A stretch of 64,000 bases of DNA, taken from the NCBI GenBank assembly GCA_905221605.1, contig CAJNDS010002233.1, positions 232,501 to 296,500 on the forward strand, in the 5' to 3' direction. Below the pieces are notes generated by a model. That model worked only from the letters and a program-made list of their open reading frames with translations, was not told the origin of the DNA and searched no databases. The stretch is from Symbiodinium natans. Taxonomy: Eukaryota; Sar; Dinophyceae; Suessiales; Symbiodiniaceae. Shown piece after piece: positions 36,001 to 42,363 of the stretch. The position numbers and the translations under genes were made by a program. Position 1 is the first letter of the stretch, and every line of letters begins with the position of its first letter.

Positions 36001-39000
36001 GAACCTGGACCTTTTAAACCTATAGCGTTTAAAGGTAACCTATTCGGTTTAAATGCCGAACCCTATAGGCGCCCTATAGGGTTTAAGGCTTCAACCAGTT
36101 GGAATGCCCAAACCTAGGTTGAAATCCCTAGAGCTTAAACCTTCAAAAGCCTTGTAGGGCTTAAAGGTCTTATAATGCCTAAACCTCAGGTACCTAAGGT
36201 CTCGGCGCCACAGCGCCTATGGGGCTTTGCAATGCCTAAACCTCAGGTACCTAGGGTCTGGGCGTGTATACCTCCAGCGCCTATGGAGTTAACACCTTTG
36301 AACCCTTTTAGACCCCGAAAACGTTTAGGGTTCATGTCTTAATGCTAGGATGCCCAGTAGTACCCTTATTCACTTTTTTGGGGGGTTTTGGTTCCCTGAT
36401 AAACCCCTTTAAGCAAAAAAGGGCACCCTTTTTTGAGCCTAGGTTACTGGGCAGCCTAGAATGCCTAAACCTTAAACCCTTGAGGTTTTAGCTCTATGGG
36501 CTTAGCTTTAAGCGCTTCAATCTTGCTTACTGGCTCACAACTCAACTTTTCAACTTTGGGGCTTCTTACAAGGTAGTTTATTCTGAAAGTTTCAACTTTA
36601 ATTTCCTTGGGTTTTGGGCTAGTAAGCTTGAACCCTAAGCCTTGAAACCTTAACCCTATAGGGTTTAAAGGTTGAGCGTTTAGGCTGAATTGCCGGCTTA
36701 AGTTTGAATGCCCGAGTTGTAAACCCTAAATCTTTAAACCTGAACCCTATAGGGTTTAAAGATTGAGGGTTTAGGTTCAATTGCCGGCTGAGGCTCAAAT
36801 GCCTCAACCTGAAGCCCGAAACCTTCAAGCCTTAACCCTATGGAGTTCCGTGAGTTTTGAACTTCAATCCAGAGTTTTGAACTTCAAAACCCCAGGATCC
36901 AAGATCCGAGACTCAAGATTCCAGGAAAAAGTTTCCACGGGATCTTGCATCCTGGATCCCGGAGTTTAGAAGTTCAATCAATTGAAACGTTTCCGTTTAA
37001 ATTGAAACGGCCGGGATCCAAGATCCAAGATCTAAGATTTCCCAGGACTCTATCCAAGGCATCTTGGAATCCTAGATCTCGAAAACCGGACGTTTCAATT
37101 GAAACGAAAACGTTTCAAGTGAAACGGCCGGGATCCAAGATCCAAGATCCAAGATTTTGAGGGGCTGTTGGAGATGCATCTTGGAATCTAGCTTGGATCC
37201 CGGCCGTTTCAATTGAAACGTTTCCGTTTCAATTGAAACGGCTGGGATCCAAGATATAAGATTCCAAGATGCATTTCCAATAGCCCCTCAAAATCTTGGA
37301 TCTTGGATCTTGGATCCCGGCCGTTTCAATTGAAACGTCGGCCGTTTCAATTGAAACGGCTGGGATCCAAGATCCAAGATCCAAGATTTTGAGGGGCTGT
37401 TGGAGACGCATCTTGGAATCTAGCTTGGATCCCGGCCGTTTCAATTGAAACGTTTCCGTTTCAATTGAAACGGCTGGGATCCAAGATATAAGATTCCAAG
37501 ATGCATTTCCAATAGCCCCTCAAAATCTTGGATCTTGGATCTTGGATCCCGGCCGTTTCAATTGAAACGGCCGACGTTTCAATTGAAACGGCTGGGATCC
37601 AAGATCCAAGATCCAAGATTTTGAGGGGCTGTTGGAGATGCATCTTGGAATCTAGCTTGGATCCCGGCCGTTTCAATTGAAACGTTTCCCGTTTCAATTG
37701 AAACGGCTGGGATCCAAGATATAGGATTCCAAGATGCATTTCCAATAGCCCCTCAAAATCTTGGATCTTGGATCCCGGCCGTTTCAATTGAAACGTCGGC
37801 CGTTTCAATTAAAACGGCTGTAACACAGAAGTCATAGTTCTTATGAAGCACTTGTGAGTTCATTGTGAGTTTATGAAGTTGAGCAGCAGATGAATCGGAG
37901 AAGCAGACTGCATTGTTTTATTGTGTTGTCTCCTTGAAAAACAGTGTTAAAAAGGTAGATCTTTGGGGGGGGGGGGCTACCATATATATATATATATATA
38001 TATTGTTTATTTATTGTTTATGTATTTATTGTTATTTGTTTATAGATTTTTATTTGTTTCTATATATATCTATTCATATTATGTACTTTTTGTATGACAT
38101 ATCATATTCATATACTGTTAAAGTATGCATGTGCATACATATATACACACGATTTCTAACAATTTCTAACCCCTCAGCCCCAAACCCTCCACCCAGTTTA
38201 GGCCACTTTGTTTTGTTCACTTTTTCGTGCGGTATGGGAATGGACTGTCCAGGTGCTTCGAGGTATGTTTGTTGCGCAGGTGTCGTGGGTTTAGAGGAGG
38301 CTCAGGGCTCGGCAGAGTCGGGGGTTTCGGGCTTTGGGTCTTTTTGCGGGGCCTGGCGTTCAGGACATCGGTTCGGGTTCAGGCACCCGATGCTGCAGAT
38401 TTAACTTCGCCTCCTTGGCAGATTGTTGCAGTCAGCACTGAGATGAGTTGAAAGGCTTCGTTCAAGCTCGAAATGAAATTGCCCTCAACCAAGATAGCCC
38501 TGGTAGGTGGAGTGAGGCCCACGACACCCTACAGATCCAGCCCCCAAGATAGCCCTCTTGGCCTTAACACCGGAATTAATACCTTATGAGATCCTTGCTT
38601 TGCAAGGGTTGAGTCTTGCAGGCGCCAGGTACAAGCGGCCTCCTCTAAGACTCTTCCGAACACGGCGGGGAGTTACAAGGGAGACAAATCCCAAGTCGAG
38701 ATTTCCAGCCCAGCTTGACGGTCGAGGGCTTATGGGACACCCCAACCCTGGAAGCCCCACCCCGGAAACCTGAACCTCTAAACCCTCAAACCTGAACCTC
38801 TAAACCCTCAAACCTGAAACCCTAAACCCTGAACCCTAAACCCTAAACCAAGAAAAAAACAGACTCGGGGCCTTCGGGGCAGACGTCGTCGAAGCATTTT
38901 GCCGACTGAACCGTCATCGAGTTGCAGAACCTTCTTAGCATCCCCAGGATAGAAAGGGGTGGGGGGACGGGTGAAGGGTTTAGCGTTTAGGGGTTGGGGC

Positions 39001-42000
39001 TTAAGGGCTTAGGGTTTAGGGCTTAGGGCTTGGGGACCGAATCTTGAGCCAAACCCCAAGAACCTAAGCCCGAAACCCTGCGCTGCTAACCTTTAAAGGC
39101 CCTTAAAACCCTTACCCCCCCCGGCCAAACCCTTAAACCCCGAAATCCCGAACACACACAAAAGGGCCCCTACTTGCTTCCACGATGGCTCCGGGCGCCC
39201 GCGCGAGCCGGAGAAGTAGAAGAGGTGCCCGAAGCCTCGCACCTTTCAGCTTTGGGGGGTTAGGGGGCTTAGGGGCTTAGGGGCTTGGGGGCTCAGGGGC
39301 TTGGGGGCTCAGGGGCTTGGGGGCTCAGGGGCTTAAGGGCTTAGCGGATCAGGGGATCAGGTGTTTAGGAGCTTAGGGGTTCAAGAGTTGAGGGCTTGGG
39401 CTTGGGGTTTTGGGGTTTGAAGGTTTAGGGTTGTGCTTGGGCCTTGGGGTTGTGAGTCTCGGGGCCCGCAAACATGGAATCAGGGCCCACTCACCCAGGG
39501 TGGAGGTGCCGTGCAACAAGCTCTCGATACCGCACAAACCCAGCACCCCAAACCCTAAACTAAACCACCAAGCAACCTCAAACCCCAATCCCAGAAACCC
39601 TGCCACTACAGCACTCGGCTTCCCGGCTCCGGGTGCTGCTAGGGTCACCGGGATCTCCGACGCCTCGTCAGTGCAAGGTGTAAGGCTGTACGTGCCCGAA
39701 GATGGCTACAATGTGTGACCCTACAGACCACCTCCCAAAAATAGCTGGAGAGCCAGACTCTGCGCTAGCCTGCGTACTACAAGGCAGCCAAATACGCTCA
39801 CATCAACCTGGACGAATTGGCATTCAAAAATCAGCCCAGCCTGGGTGTAGTAGAAAGTGAGGCCACACTCTTCGCTTCCCAGCGACGAGCCGCCTGAAGC
39901 TTCAAGTCTCACGGTGGCCGGGGGGATCAATGCAGTCTGGATGCCAAACGTGGGCTTATTCGGATTTAGGGAAGCCCCGCGAAGTAAGGGGAAGTTGAGA
40001 GTTTAGAGAACCCTCAAACCCGAGGCCCCGGATCCGAGTGCCGTACATCATAAATAAAGACCACTATATGCCCCAGACGCCCTGAACGCGCCTCCCTTGT
40101 GACCATCAAGGGTTCGGGGGCGGGGTAGGGCGGGAGGGCTTCAAAGGCGTTTATAGTTTGGAGACAGACGCTCGTTTTGCTGCTCCAGGGTGCTAGCTCA
40201 GCGCCTGAGGCCTCTCCTGCAGCGGTCTAGGGTTTATCGTTTAGGATTTAGGGGTTAGGGTTTTTTTTGGGTTCAGGGCCGAGGGGCTGCCATCAGGAAG
40301 GCTGAGGGGTAAGAGCAGATTTTGCACCCCCCCTTTTTCGTCCGGACAGCGCGTCCGCCTTACATGTGGATGCTCGCCCCAGTCGCAGGCATGGTGCCAT
40401 TGCTTAGCAAAAGCAGAACTTCACGGACATCCAGGGTTTTGAGAGCTTCGATTCTTCACGCACTTCACGTTTCAGGATTCGGTGGAAGAGTTCTTGTCGG
40501 GGTAGGCCTGGGGTTTCTTCTGCCTCAGGCGTTAGGGCAGTTCTAAGCCATTGGGGCTCTGGGCAGAACATCCTGAAAAAGTCTCCTGGAGGATTAGGAG
40601 TCTTTCGTAGCCAACGAGATGGATCCTCTAGGCTCTGAACCCTCAAGGCTCAGACGACAGCAACGTCAAAGCCGAAACCAAATCCCAGACAACTTGTAGG
40701 CCCATGGGGAAATTCTAAGCAGGGTTTTAAGTGCCCCGAAGAAGGTTCGAACAAACTCTATCTAGCAATCCTAGTTATATAAGTACCGCTGGAGGTCCAA
40801 ACAACAGCAAGGCTTGCCCCCCTCAGTCCGCGAGGCTCTGCATACACCCGCCCGCTCTTGTTCGGGGCGCAAGAAACCCACAGAGGACCCTCAGCGCCCT
40901 GCGAGCACAAGCCAGGCGCTAAGGTCTGAAGCACAAGCCCCAGAGTCGAATCATGAACTTTCGCAGTGGCAGAGGGGCGAATCCATTATGAGACCACCTG
41001 TCAGCAACCCATTTTAGATGCGACATCAGCAACAACTGCCAGAATCTCTGTCTTGGCGGGAGAGGGTGAGGGATCCCATTACATGCTTGTGAGAGCTTGT
41101 GTGAATCCTGGTTTGGCTCTGAGGTCCCCTCTTCTACGTCGGCTCGCGTCAGGGCGCCGAATTCTTCCGGGGCGCTACTATGGTCGCTGAGTCGTGGTTG
41201 CTCTGGTCTGTTCTGGCTCCGGGAGCAGGGGGTTTCGGACTTCGGACGATTGAACCGGGGAAGCCTGAACAGCTCCGACCACGACCCGCGCCTGCGCGCG
41301 CTTCGCGCAGGGGGCGGCCGAGCACAAGCAGGGAAATGTCCAGTGGCCCCAATGCCAAGTATTTGGCCAAGTTAGGCTAGGTCCTACTAGGTGCCGGCTT
41401 TAATAGTGTCTCCGGACATGTCGATTTTTCTGTGTCAGGAAGGTCTTGAAGGATGATGCCCCAACAGCAGGTGCGCACGCGGCTTCTTGCGAATAGCTTG
41501 AGATGATCAGTACATCAGGATGTCGGTCGCTGCTCCCCCTTAGAACCATAATGGTTGAAATACTCTGACAAGCAAAGATACGAAGCTGCCACCCACCATT
41601 TGGAGCTAAAAAAGTAGCTAATCCCTGTCACAAGGACCCTGAGCCCTAATTTTTGGAAACCGCCCAAGATGGCACAGCGTAGTTCACAGGATCTTTCCCG
41701 GACTTATTTGGACGCCCTGCGGTCTCTGACTCGATGCTTTCGCATCAGTTCCACCACAAGCTGTCCTTGTCACCTCAGATTGCAGGTTCCCTGTTTTTTT
41801 GGGGGGGGGCTCCTCTAGGGCTTGGTGTGGGTGGTTTACCGGGCTTCTAGGATCACAGAGCTTGTATGAAATGTTTGGAAGCATAAGGGCTGTTTGGGCA
41901 AGATCGAGCCTTTGATCCTCAAGTCCCGAAGACCCCCTGATCAGCTCACGGACCTCAGACCAAAGGATGCAGTCAAGGCACATGCAATGTAGCTGACCTT

Positions 42001-42363
42001 GCTGGCTATTGTGCTCTTTCGAGGATTTTGGGGTGTTTGGGGAGGCTGAAGGCTTAGCCTGGGGTTTGCAAAGGCTTCGGGTCTTGGACCTGGGTCTTAG
42101 GGGTTTGGGGGTTGCAAGTCCTCCAGCTCTGACAAGAGAGCAACAGACCGGAGACGGCGGATGCCACGCCCACTTCTGGCAGTTTCGGGTTTAGGGTTTA
42201 GGGTCTAGGGCTTTTAGGGTTTAGGGTTTAGAGCTGAGGGTTTAGGGTTTAGGGTTTGGGGTGTGGGGTTTAGGGTTTAGGGCTTAACAAAAATGCACCC
42301 AGTGGCGGGACTCAGGCTGGCTGACAGCACAGCTTCGAAACTGGCAGCGCACGCGTCGTCCGG
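6464..42363 (+). CDS. HBS1: HBS1-like translational GTPase, many small exons, 5' and 3' ends not found
   Basis: Hbs1 with Dom34/Pelota rescues stalled ribosomes in the cytosol. Exons joined in phase: 6464-6511, 7168-7216, 7749-7798, 9059-9109, 10367-10436, 11024-11065, 11705-11749, 12289-12341, 13307-13325, 13843-13881, 14696-14723, 15441-15473, 17172-17236, 30668-30720, 31238-31261, 32262-32316 and 33873-33907. Motifs in order: G1 end [22 protein letters not shown]2 SRGVTIDV, G3 DAPGHRDF with the catalytic His, [17 protein letters not shown]4 NKLD, G5 region [10 protein letters not shown], then domain II with [38 protein letters not shown] and [21 protein letters not shown] and LCVSDV point to HBS1 rather than eEF1A or eRF3. 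Less certain continuing exons are 39643-39677 (VTGISD), 40350-40388, 41030-41090 (ARISVL) and 42316-42363 (LADSTASKL), which would belong to late domain II and domain III. The exon with the first half of the P-loop was not found. Most donors are GC. Confidence 0.88.
6530..6660 (+). repeat. TTTAGGG array just 3' of the HBS1 P-loop exon
   Basis: About 18 units beginning 18 bases after the exon end, in inverted orientation to the 5' array. Confidence 0.95.
8427..8580 (+). repeat. tandem duplication of a unique segment, about 78 bp
   Basis: CCCCCGACCTCCTCATTTCG to GCCAGGGTTTAGGG occurs twice with three differences, each copy followed by TTTAGGG units. A non-telomeric segment has been duplicated together with its repeat tail. 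Confidence 0.9.
8568..8726 (+). repeat. TTTAGGG array
   Basis: About 22 units with one 6-bp unit and one TTTGGGG. Confidence 0.95.
9196..9462 (+). CDS. SAP-domain open frame nested in an HBS1 intron
   Basis: An 88-codon frame, or the 3' exon of a larger unit, lies inside the HBS1 intron 9110-10366. Residues 15-44 read [20 protein letters not shown] followed by EAVLQERLL. This is the helix-loop-helix pattern of a SAP motif (hydrophobic LxxxL, the G-LP-xGxK turn, then LxxRL), a DNA/RNA-binding module. An acidic stretch (GEEDEVEA) and a second amphipathic helix follow, and the frame stops at TAA. A CTGCAG at 9236-9241 could be a splice acceptor, so the ATG at 9196 may not be the true start. It is flanked by telomere-like arrays. 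The SAP match is by eye. Partners and expression are unknown. Confidence 0.55.
   Translation: MGFCKPFRALRAELQVQQLREALSLMGLPTGGKEAVLQERLLSGQPDGEEDEVEATPQALEEAVFTAIGVGVSVDSLQEHLESTDPPP
9496..9562 (-). repeat. CCCTAAA array 3' of the SAP frame
   Basis: Nine units, one CCCGAAA. Confidence 0.9.
9679..9765 (+). repeat. TTTAGGG array
   Basis: About 12 perfect units. Confidence 0.95.
10367..10436 (+). CDS. HBS1: HBS1 exon with G3 motif DAPGH
   Basis: This 70-nt exon encodes [17 protein letters not shown], the switch-II region of an eEF1A/HBS1-class GTPase. It carries the Asp that contacts magnesium-bound water and the catalytic His. The acceptor is GGCAG|G and the donor is CAG|GCCTTC, a GC donor. 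Its first nucleotide completes an Arg codon with the end of exon 9059-9109, and it ends in phase 0 to meet ADVAILVVD at 11024. CCCTAAA arrays lie on both sides. Confidence 0.92.
11084..11245 (+). repeat. TTTAGGG array switching to GGGTTGA
   Basis: About eight TTTAGGG units are followed by about ten units of the variant heptamer GGGTTGA (11137-11207), then TTTAGGG again. The homogeneous variant block shows local spread of a single mutation. Confidence 0.95.
12289..12341 (+). CDS. HBS1: HBS1 exon with G4 motif NKLD
   Basis: This 53-nt exon encodes [17 protein letters not shown], the guanine-specificity motif. It joins EHMQL from exon 11705-11749 in phase 0 and is followed by the 19-nt microexon 13307-13325 (CGWDQK), giving the family spacing NKxDxxxW. 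The donor is GAC-AC|GCACCC. Confidence 0.9.
13089..13205. mobile_element. MITE family M4 copy, diverged
   Basis: Ends CACTTGGAGGTTCATGGGT and ACCCTGAAACTCCAAGT around a middle with CTACTTGCAACCTGCTTTAG. It lies in the HBS1 intron before the microexon at 13307. Confidence 0.5.
13924..14030 (+). repeat. TTTAGGG array
   Basis: About 15 units, 43 bases after the HBS1 exon 13843-13881. Confidence 0.95.
14588..14668 (-). repeat. CCCTAAA array
   Basis: About 11 units, 28 bases before the HBS1 exon 14696-14723. Confidence 0.95.
14881..15094 (+). repeat. 214-bp poly-C tract
   Basis: Almost pure C with scattered T, G and A; G-rich on the other strand. The poly-Pro and poly-Gly frames here are not genes. 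It lies in an HBS1 intron. Confidence 0.95.
15695..15860 (+). repeat. ATT/ATC-rich low-complexity tract
   Basis: An imperfect trinucleotide tract. The Ile-rich frame here is an artefact. Confidence 0.85.
15868..15996 (+). CDS. coding-like segment, unidentified, cut by a MITE
   Basis: One + frame reads [20 protein letters not shown] followed by [17 protein letters not shown], with amino-acid composition typical of protein and no stops. It lies in the HBS1 intron 15474-17171 and runs directly into the left end of an inverted-repeat element at about 15997. It does not match the expected HBS1 sequence at this point, because the G5 exon joins directly to 17172. It could be part of the same unit as the frame on the far side of the element (16143-16330). 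Confidence 0.3.
15997..16143. mobile_element. MITE family M3 copy
   Basis: Ends ATGGGTTCCCC and GGGGAACCCAT with inner pairing TACTACCCCCTCTATAC and GTATAGAGTGGCGTAGTA. The middle has CTTAACTAGGCTTAACTTAA. It separates two coding-like + segments. Confidence 0.75.
16143..16330 (+). CDS. coding-like segment with SAM-like pattern
   Basis: A + frame of about 62 codons reads [20 protein letters not shown] then [16 protein letters not shown], ending where a CCCTAAA repeat begins. The pattern FLxxxGLExxxxxLxxxGxDDxxDLxxI resembles a SAM domain (protein-protein interaction). It directly abuts the right end of the inverted-repeat element 15997-16143, so a transposon may have split an older coding unit. 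The family assignment is inference. The frame sits inside an HBS1 intron on the same strand. Confidence 0.35.
16729..16819. mobile_element. MITE family M2 copy
   Basis: Ends TTGGGATGTTCCCCCCTATA and AGAAGGGGGAACATCCCAA, 91 bp, inside an HBS1 intron. Confidence 0.75.
17786..17926. mobile_element. MITE family M5 copy
   Basis: Ends GGGTAACTACACGAGTCCCT and AGGGACCATGTAGCTACCC, with inner CTTCTTTAAAGGGCTC. Related copies are near 6222-6322, 8726-8825 and 31888-32010. Confidence 0.65.
18095..18360. repeat. CTT, AT and TATATC microsatellites
   Basis: CTT/CTTT tract at 18105-18135, AT tract near 18143, and TATATC hexamers at 18249-18310. Tyr-Leu and Asp-Ile dipeptide frames are artefacts. Confidence 0.9.
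19370..19521. mobile_element. MITE family M3 copy
   Basis: Ends ATCATGGGTT and AACCCATGAT with inner CTACTACAAATCTATACTAC and GTAGTATAGAGGGGGGTAGT pairs. It shares the CTAACTAGGCTTAATTA middle with the copy at 15997. It lies in the HBS1 intron, upstream of the possible uL16 first exon. Confidence 0.75.
19647..19758 (+). repeat. TTTAGGG array
   Basis: About 16 perfect units. Confidence 0.95.
20012..20137 (+). CDS. possible first exon of uL16 (Arg-rich presequence)
   Basis: An ATG at 20012 opens [20 protein letters not shown], followed by [16 protein letters not shown]. It is rich in Arg, Ser and Ala with almost no acidic residues, as in a mitochondrial presequence. A CCCAG 8 bases before the ATG could receive a trans-spliced leader. 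A GT donor is possible at 20138. The link to the uL16 exons downstream is inferred from strand, order and composition only. The opposite strand is also open here. Confidence 0.35.
20448..20570. mobile_element. MITE family M4 copy
   Basis: Ends ACTTGGAGGCTCAGGGTACT and GTGCCCATGAACCTCCAAGT. The inner CCTCTAAAGTAGGTTATAAG is shared by all copies. Confidence 0.7.
20615..20805. mobile_element. inverted-repeat element M6, single copy
   Basis: Ends GGGATTTAGGGAATTAGGTA and CACCCAATTCCTTAAGTCCC, with two inner pairs (GGTACCTCC and GGACATAAGGTA). About 190 bp. Confidence 0.5.
21722..21830 (+). other. GC-rich unique segment, possible exon
   Basis: A non-repetitive segment between CCCTAAA repeats, upstream of the first firm uL16 exon and with uL16-like strand context. 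Both strands are open and no motif is recognised. It may hold an N-terminal exon of uL16. Confidence 0.2.
22692..28446 (+). CDS. MRPL16: organellar ribosomal protein uL16 (probably mitochondrial), nested in an HBS1 intron
   Basis: uL16 is a large-subunit protein near the peptidyl-transferase centre and the A site. Exons join in phase: 22692-22753, 23471-23534, 24099-24176, 24826-24866, 26627-26686, 27951-27993 and 28367 to about 28446. They read [33 protein letters not shown], then [49 protein letters not shown], and [19 protein letters not shown]. This follows bacterial L16 residue by residue (FGxxALxALExGxLTxxQIEAxRR, WIRxFPDKPVT, GxxEYWVAxVKPGxxLFE, EEVARxALxLAxxKLPxK) with no gaps. The usual N-terminal TKFRKxxKGR block is replaced, which favours a mitochondrial form. 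Donors are GC, GC, GT, GA, GA and GA. The whole set lies in HBS1 intron 17237-30667 on the same strand. The last exon may continue, and no certain stop was found. Confidence 0.9.
23978..24046 (-). repeat. CCCTCAA variant array
   Basis: Nine units of CCCTCAA, the complement of the GGGTTGA variant seen at 11137. It ends 53 bases before the uL16 exon at 24099. Confidence 0.9.
25127..25560 (+). repeat. diverged tandem repeat with GCATTTTGCTGGCAGGCG core
   Basis: Seven or so units built from TGCGTTTTCCAGGCCT, AAAACGCATTTTGC and GGCAGGCGGGA, with poly-G tracts, each about 50-110 bp. Long frames on both strands are artefacts. It lies in an intron of uL16. Confidence 0.75.
26121..26231. mobile_element. 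MITE family M1 copy with internal telomere-like motif
   Basis: Ends CTAGGACCCAGAGTAGGCCC and CTGTGGGGTCTAG. The core CCCTTTTTTAGGGTTTAGGG shows the telomere-like heptamer inside the element. It lies in an intron of the nested uL16 gene. Confidence 0.6.
26515..26587 (+). repeat. TTTAGGG array facing a CCCTAAACC start
   Basis: CCCTAAACCGTTTAGGG at 26505-26521 is an inverted junction of the two orientations. About 10 units follow, 40 bases before the uL16 exon at 26627. Confidence 0.9.
26702..26799 (-). repeat. CCCTAAA array
   Basis: About 14 units beginning 15 bases after the uL16 exon 26627-26686, inverted relative to the array before that exon. Confidence 0.95.
27082..27241 (+). repeat. TTTAGGG array with TTTGGGG and GGGTTGA tails
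   Basis: About 13 TTTAGGG units, four GGGTTTG units, then five GGGTTGA units. Confidence 0.95.
27567..27725. mobile_element. MITE family M4 copy with internal CCCTAAA
   Basis: Ends ACTTGGAGGTTCAGGGTA and TACCCACGAACCTCCAAGT. A short CCCTAAA run at 27677-27694 interrupts the right arm, between two GGGGTTATAA-type segments, showing telomere-like repeat gained inside an element. Confidence 0.7.
29266..29360. mobile_element. short inverted-repeat element, TTTTGGAGTA ends
   Basis: Ends TTTTGGAGTACTGTAC and CCCTACTCCAAAG, with a core GGGTTCCTATTATAG like family M1. It may be a related subfamily. Confidence 0.45.
30265..30384. mobile_element. MITE family M4 copy
   Basis: The inner arms GGGTACTTATAACCCC and GGGGTTCGAAGTACCC pair. 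Outer ends are diverged. It lies at the end of the large HBS1 intron. Confidence 0.55.
31500..31626 (-). repeat. CCCTAAA array
   Basis: About 18 units in the HBS1 intron 31262-32261. Confidence 0.95.
32041..32190. mobile_element. MITE family M4 copy with internal duplication
   Basis: The left arm segment TTCAGGGTACTTATAACCCC occurs twice in tandem. The right arm GTACCCATGTACCTCCAAGT closes the inverted pair. Confidence 0.65.
32395..32515 (+). repeat. TG microsatellite with GTTTGTAC interruptions
   Basis: The blocks TGTGTGTG-GTTTGTACG recur about five times, so a higher-order unit of about 24-30 bp is visible. Confidence 0.9.
32709..32795. mobile_element. MITE family M2 copy with TACATA flanks
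   Basis: Ends TGTCCCACTTTATACTAACA and TGTTAGTAGAAGTGGGAACA, flanked by TACATA on both sides, consistent with a target-site duplication. Confidence 0.7.
32964..33140 (+). repeat. TG / TGCG / GTGTGCGTCT tandem tract
   Basis: TGCG tetramers at 33010-33068, then five copies of the decamer GTGTGCGTCT, then (TG)n. Confidence 0.9.
33340..33700. other. unassigned repeat-poor segment with GCACAATTGTGC
   Basis: Frames of 132 (+) and 118 (-) codons overlap here. The 12-bp palindrome GCACAATTGTGC and repeats of CACAAT occur. No domain is recognised. It lies within the HBS1 intron 32317-33872. Confidence 0.3.
34730..35120 (+). repeat. three imperfect direct repeats, 150-173 bp
   Basis: Three copies share AGCATG(C/T)TATA, CGAGACGTAC and CACCTGAAACA-type segments, starting near 34739, 34912 and 35063. 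They lie just inside the left end of element 1. The third copy forms the 5' part of the 109-codon frame. Confidence 0.65.
35025..35354 (+). CDS. 109-codon frame inside element 1, unidentified
   Basis: It begins [20 protein letters not shown] within the third direct repeat and continues as [20 protein letters not shown] and [20 protein letters not shown] to a TGA. Its second half is non-repetitive and looks protein-like (Cys- and Ser-rich). No family is recognised. It may be an element-encoded product or chance. Confidence 0.25.
   Translation: MLAILRYNSTVPIACYIISAYETYTSLKHPEQQDFCSKDVIRSCFGRISYKTFWACENERLDTCEQLLAACWKISGNSEKISAQSILASRGLTADDLFVSPYAFSIVCV
35460..36860. repeat. degenerate telomere-like / TATAGGG-rich stretch
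   Basis: About 1.4 kb built of diverged runs of CCCTATAGGG, TTTAGGGTT and AACCTTAAACC, with no clean array, apart from the MITE at 36345-36459. It looks like an old, mutated telomere-like repeat. No coding content is seen. Confidence 0.55.
36345..36459. mobile_element. MITE family M1 copy with AATG duplication
   Basis: Nearly identical to the copy at 1944-2058 over its full length. It is flanked by AATG on both sides, supporting 4-bp target duplication and insertion after the surrounding sequence had formed. Confidence 0.75.
36960..37820. repeat. palindromic satellite A, about 236-bp dimer
   Basis: The perfect 16-bp palindrome CGTTTCAATTGAAACG recurs about a dozen times, usually in pairs. 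Between the pairs, an arm beginning GGATCCAAGATCCAAGAT alternates with its near reverse complement ending ATCTTGGATCTTGGATCC. Each dimer of about 236 bp is therefore a large interrupted palindrome (hairpin-forming), repeated about 3.5 times. Open frames here (LKRPGSK peptides) are repeat artefacts. Confidence 0.9.
39255..39370 (+). repeat. GGGGCTTAG / GGGGGCTCAG tandem tract
   Basis: About ten units of 9-10 bp, distinct from TTTAGGG but perhaps derived from it. Confidence 0.8.
40404..40646 (-). CDS. hypothetical - strand frame
   Basis: An 80-codon frame includes [20 protein letters not shown] and [18 protein letters not shown], with protein-like composition and no recognised family. It lies opposite the tail of the HBS1 gene and downstream of the rhomboid stop codon. 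It may be chance. Confidence 0.2.
   Translation of the reverse strand: MRVQSLEDPSRWLRKTPNPPGDFFRMFCPEPQWLRTALTPEAEETPGLPRQELFHRILKREVREESKLSKPWMSVKFCFC

Larger units (their letters stand above)
34515..38002. mobile_element. element 1: (AT)n-flanked inverted-end element with palindromic satellite
   Basis: The left end at 34515-34566 is (AT)n, GCTT, C12, then AAAGATCTACCGTTTTA. The right end at 37945-38002 is its inverted copy: TAAAAAGGTAGATCTTTG, G-run, CTACC, (AT)n. The two ends match over about 25 bases besides the poly-C. A second copy of the left-end motif (C-run, CAAAGATCCACCGTTTTAG) lies at 34676-34709. Inside, left to right, are three direct repeats, an unassigned 109-codon frame, degenerate telomere-like sequence with a MITE, and the palindromic satellite 36960-37820. 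No transposase is seen, so it would be non-autonomous. It sits in the HBS1 intron 33908-39642. Confidence 0.6.

Noticed and set aside
37461-37808. 115-codon frame of LKRPGSK repeats, - strand
   Set aside because: It is the hairpin satellite read through in one frame.
36960-37820. CRISPR array (regular palindromic repeats)
   Set aside because: Spacers are not unique but are inverted copies of each other, the unit is 236 bp, and the genome is eukaryotic.
38860-39720. - strand exon candidates ([15 protein letters not shown] at 38950, [13 protein letters not shown] at 39240, a P-loop-like APGAGKPS at 39610)
   Set aside because: No phase-consistent links or domain order were found, and the segment at 39.64 kb fits HBS1 better on the + strand. 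They may still hold exons of an unknown gene.
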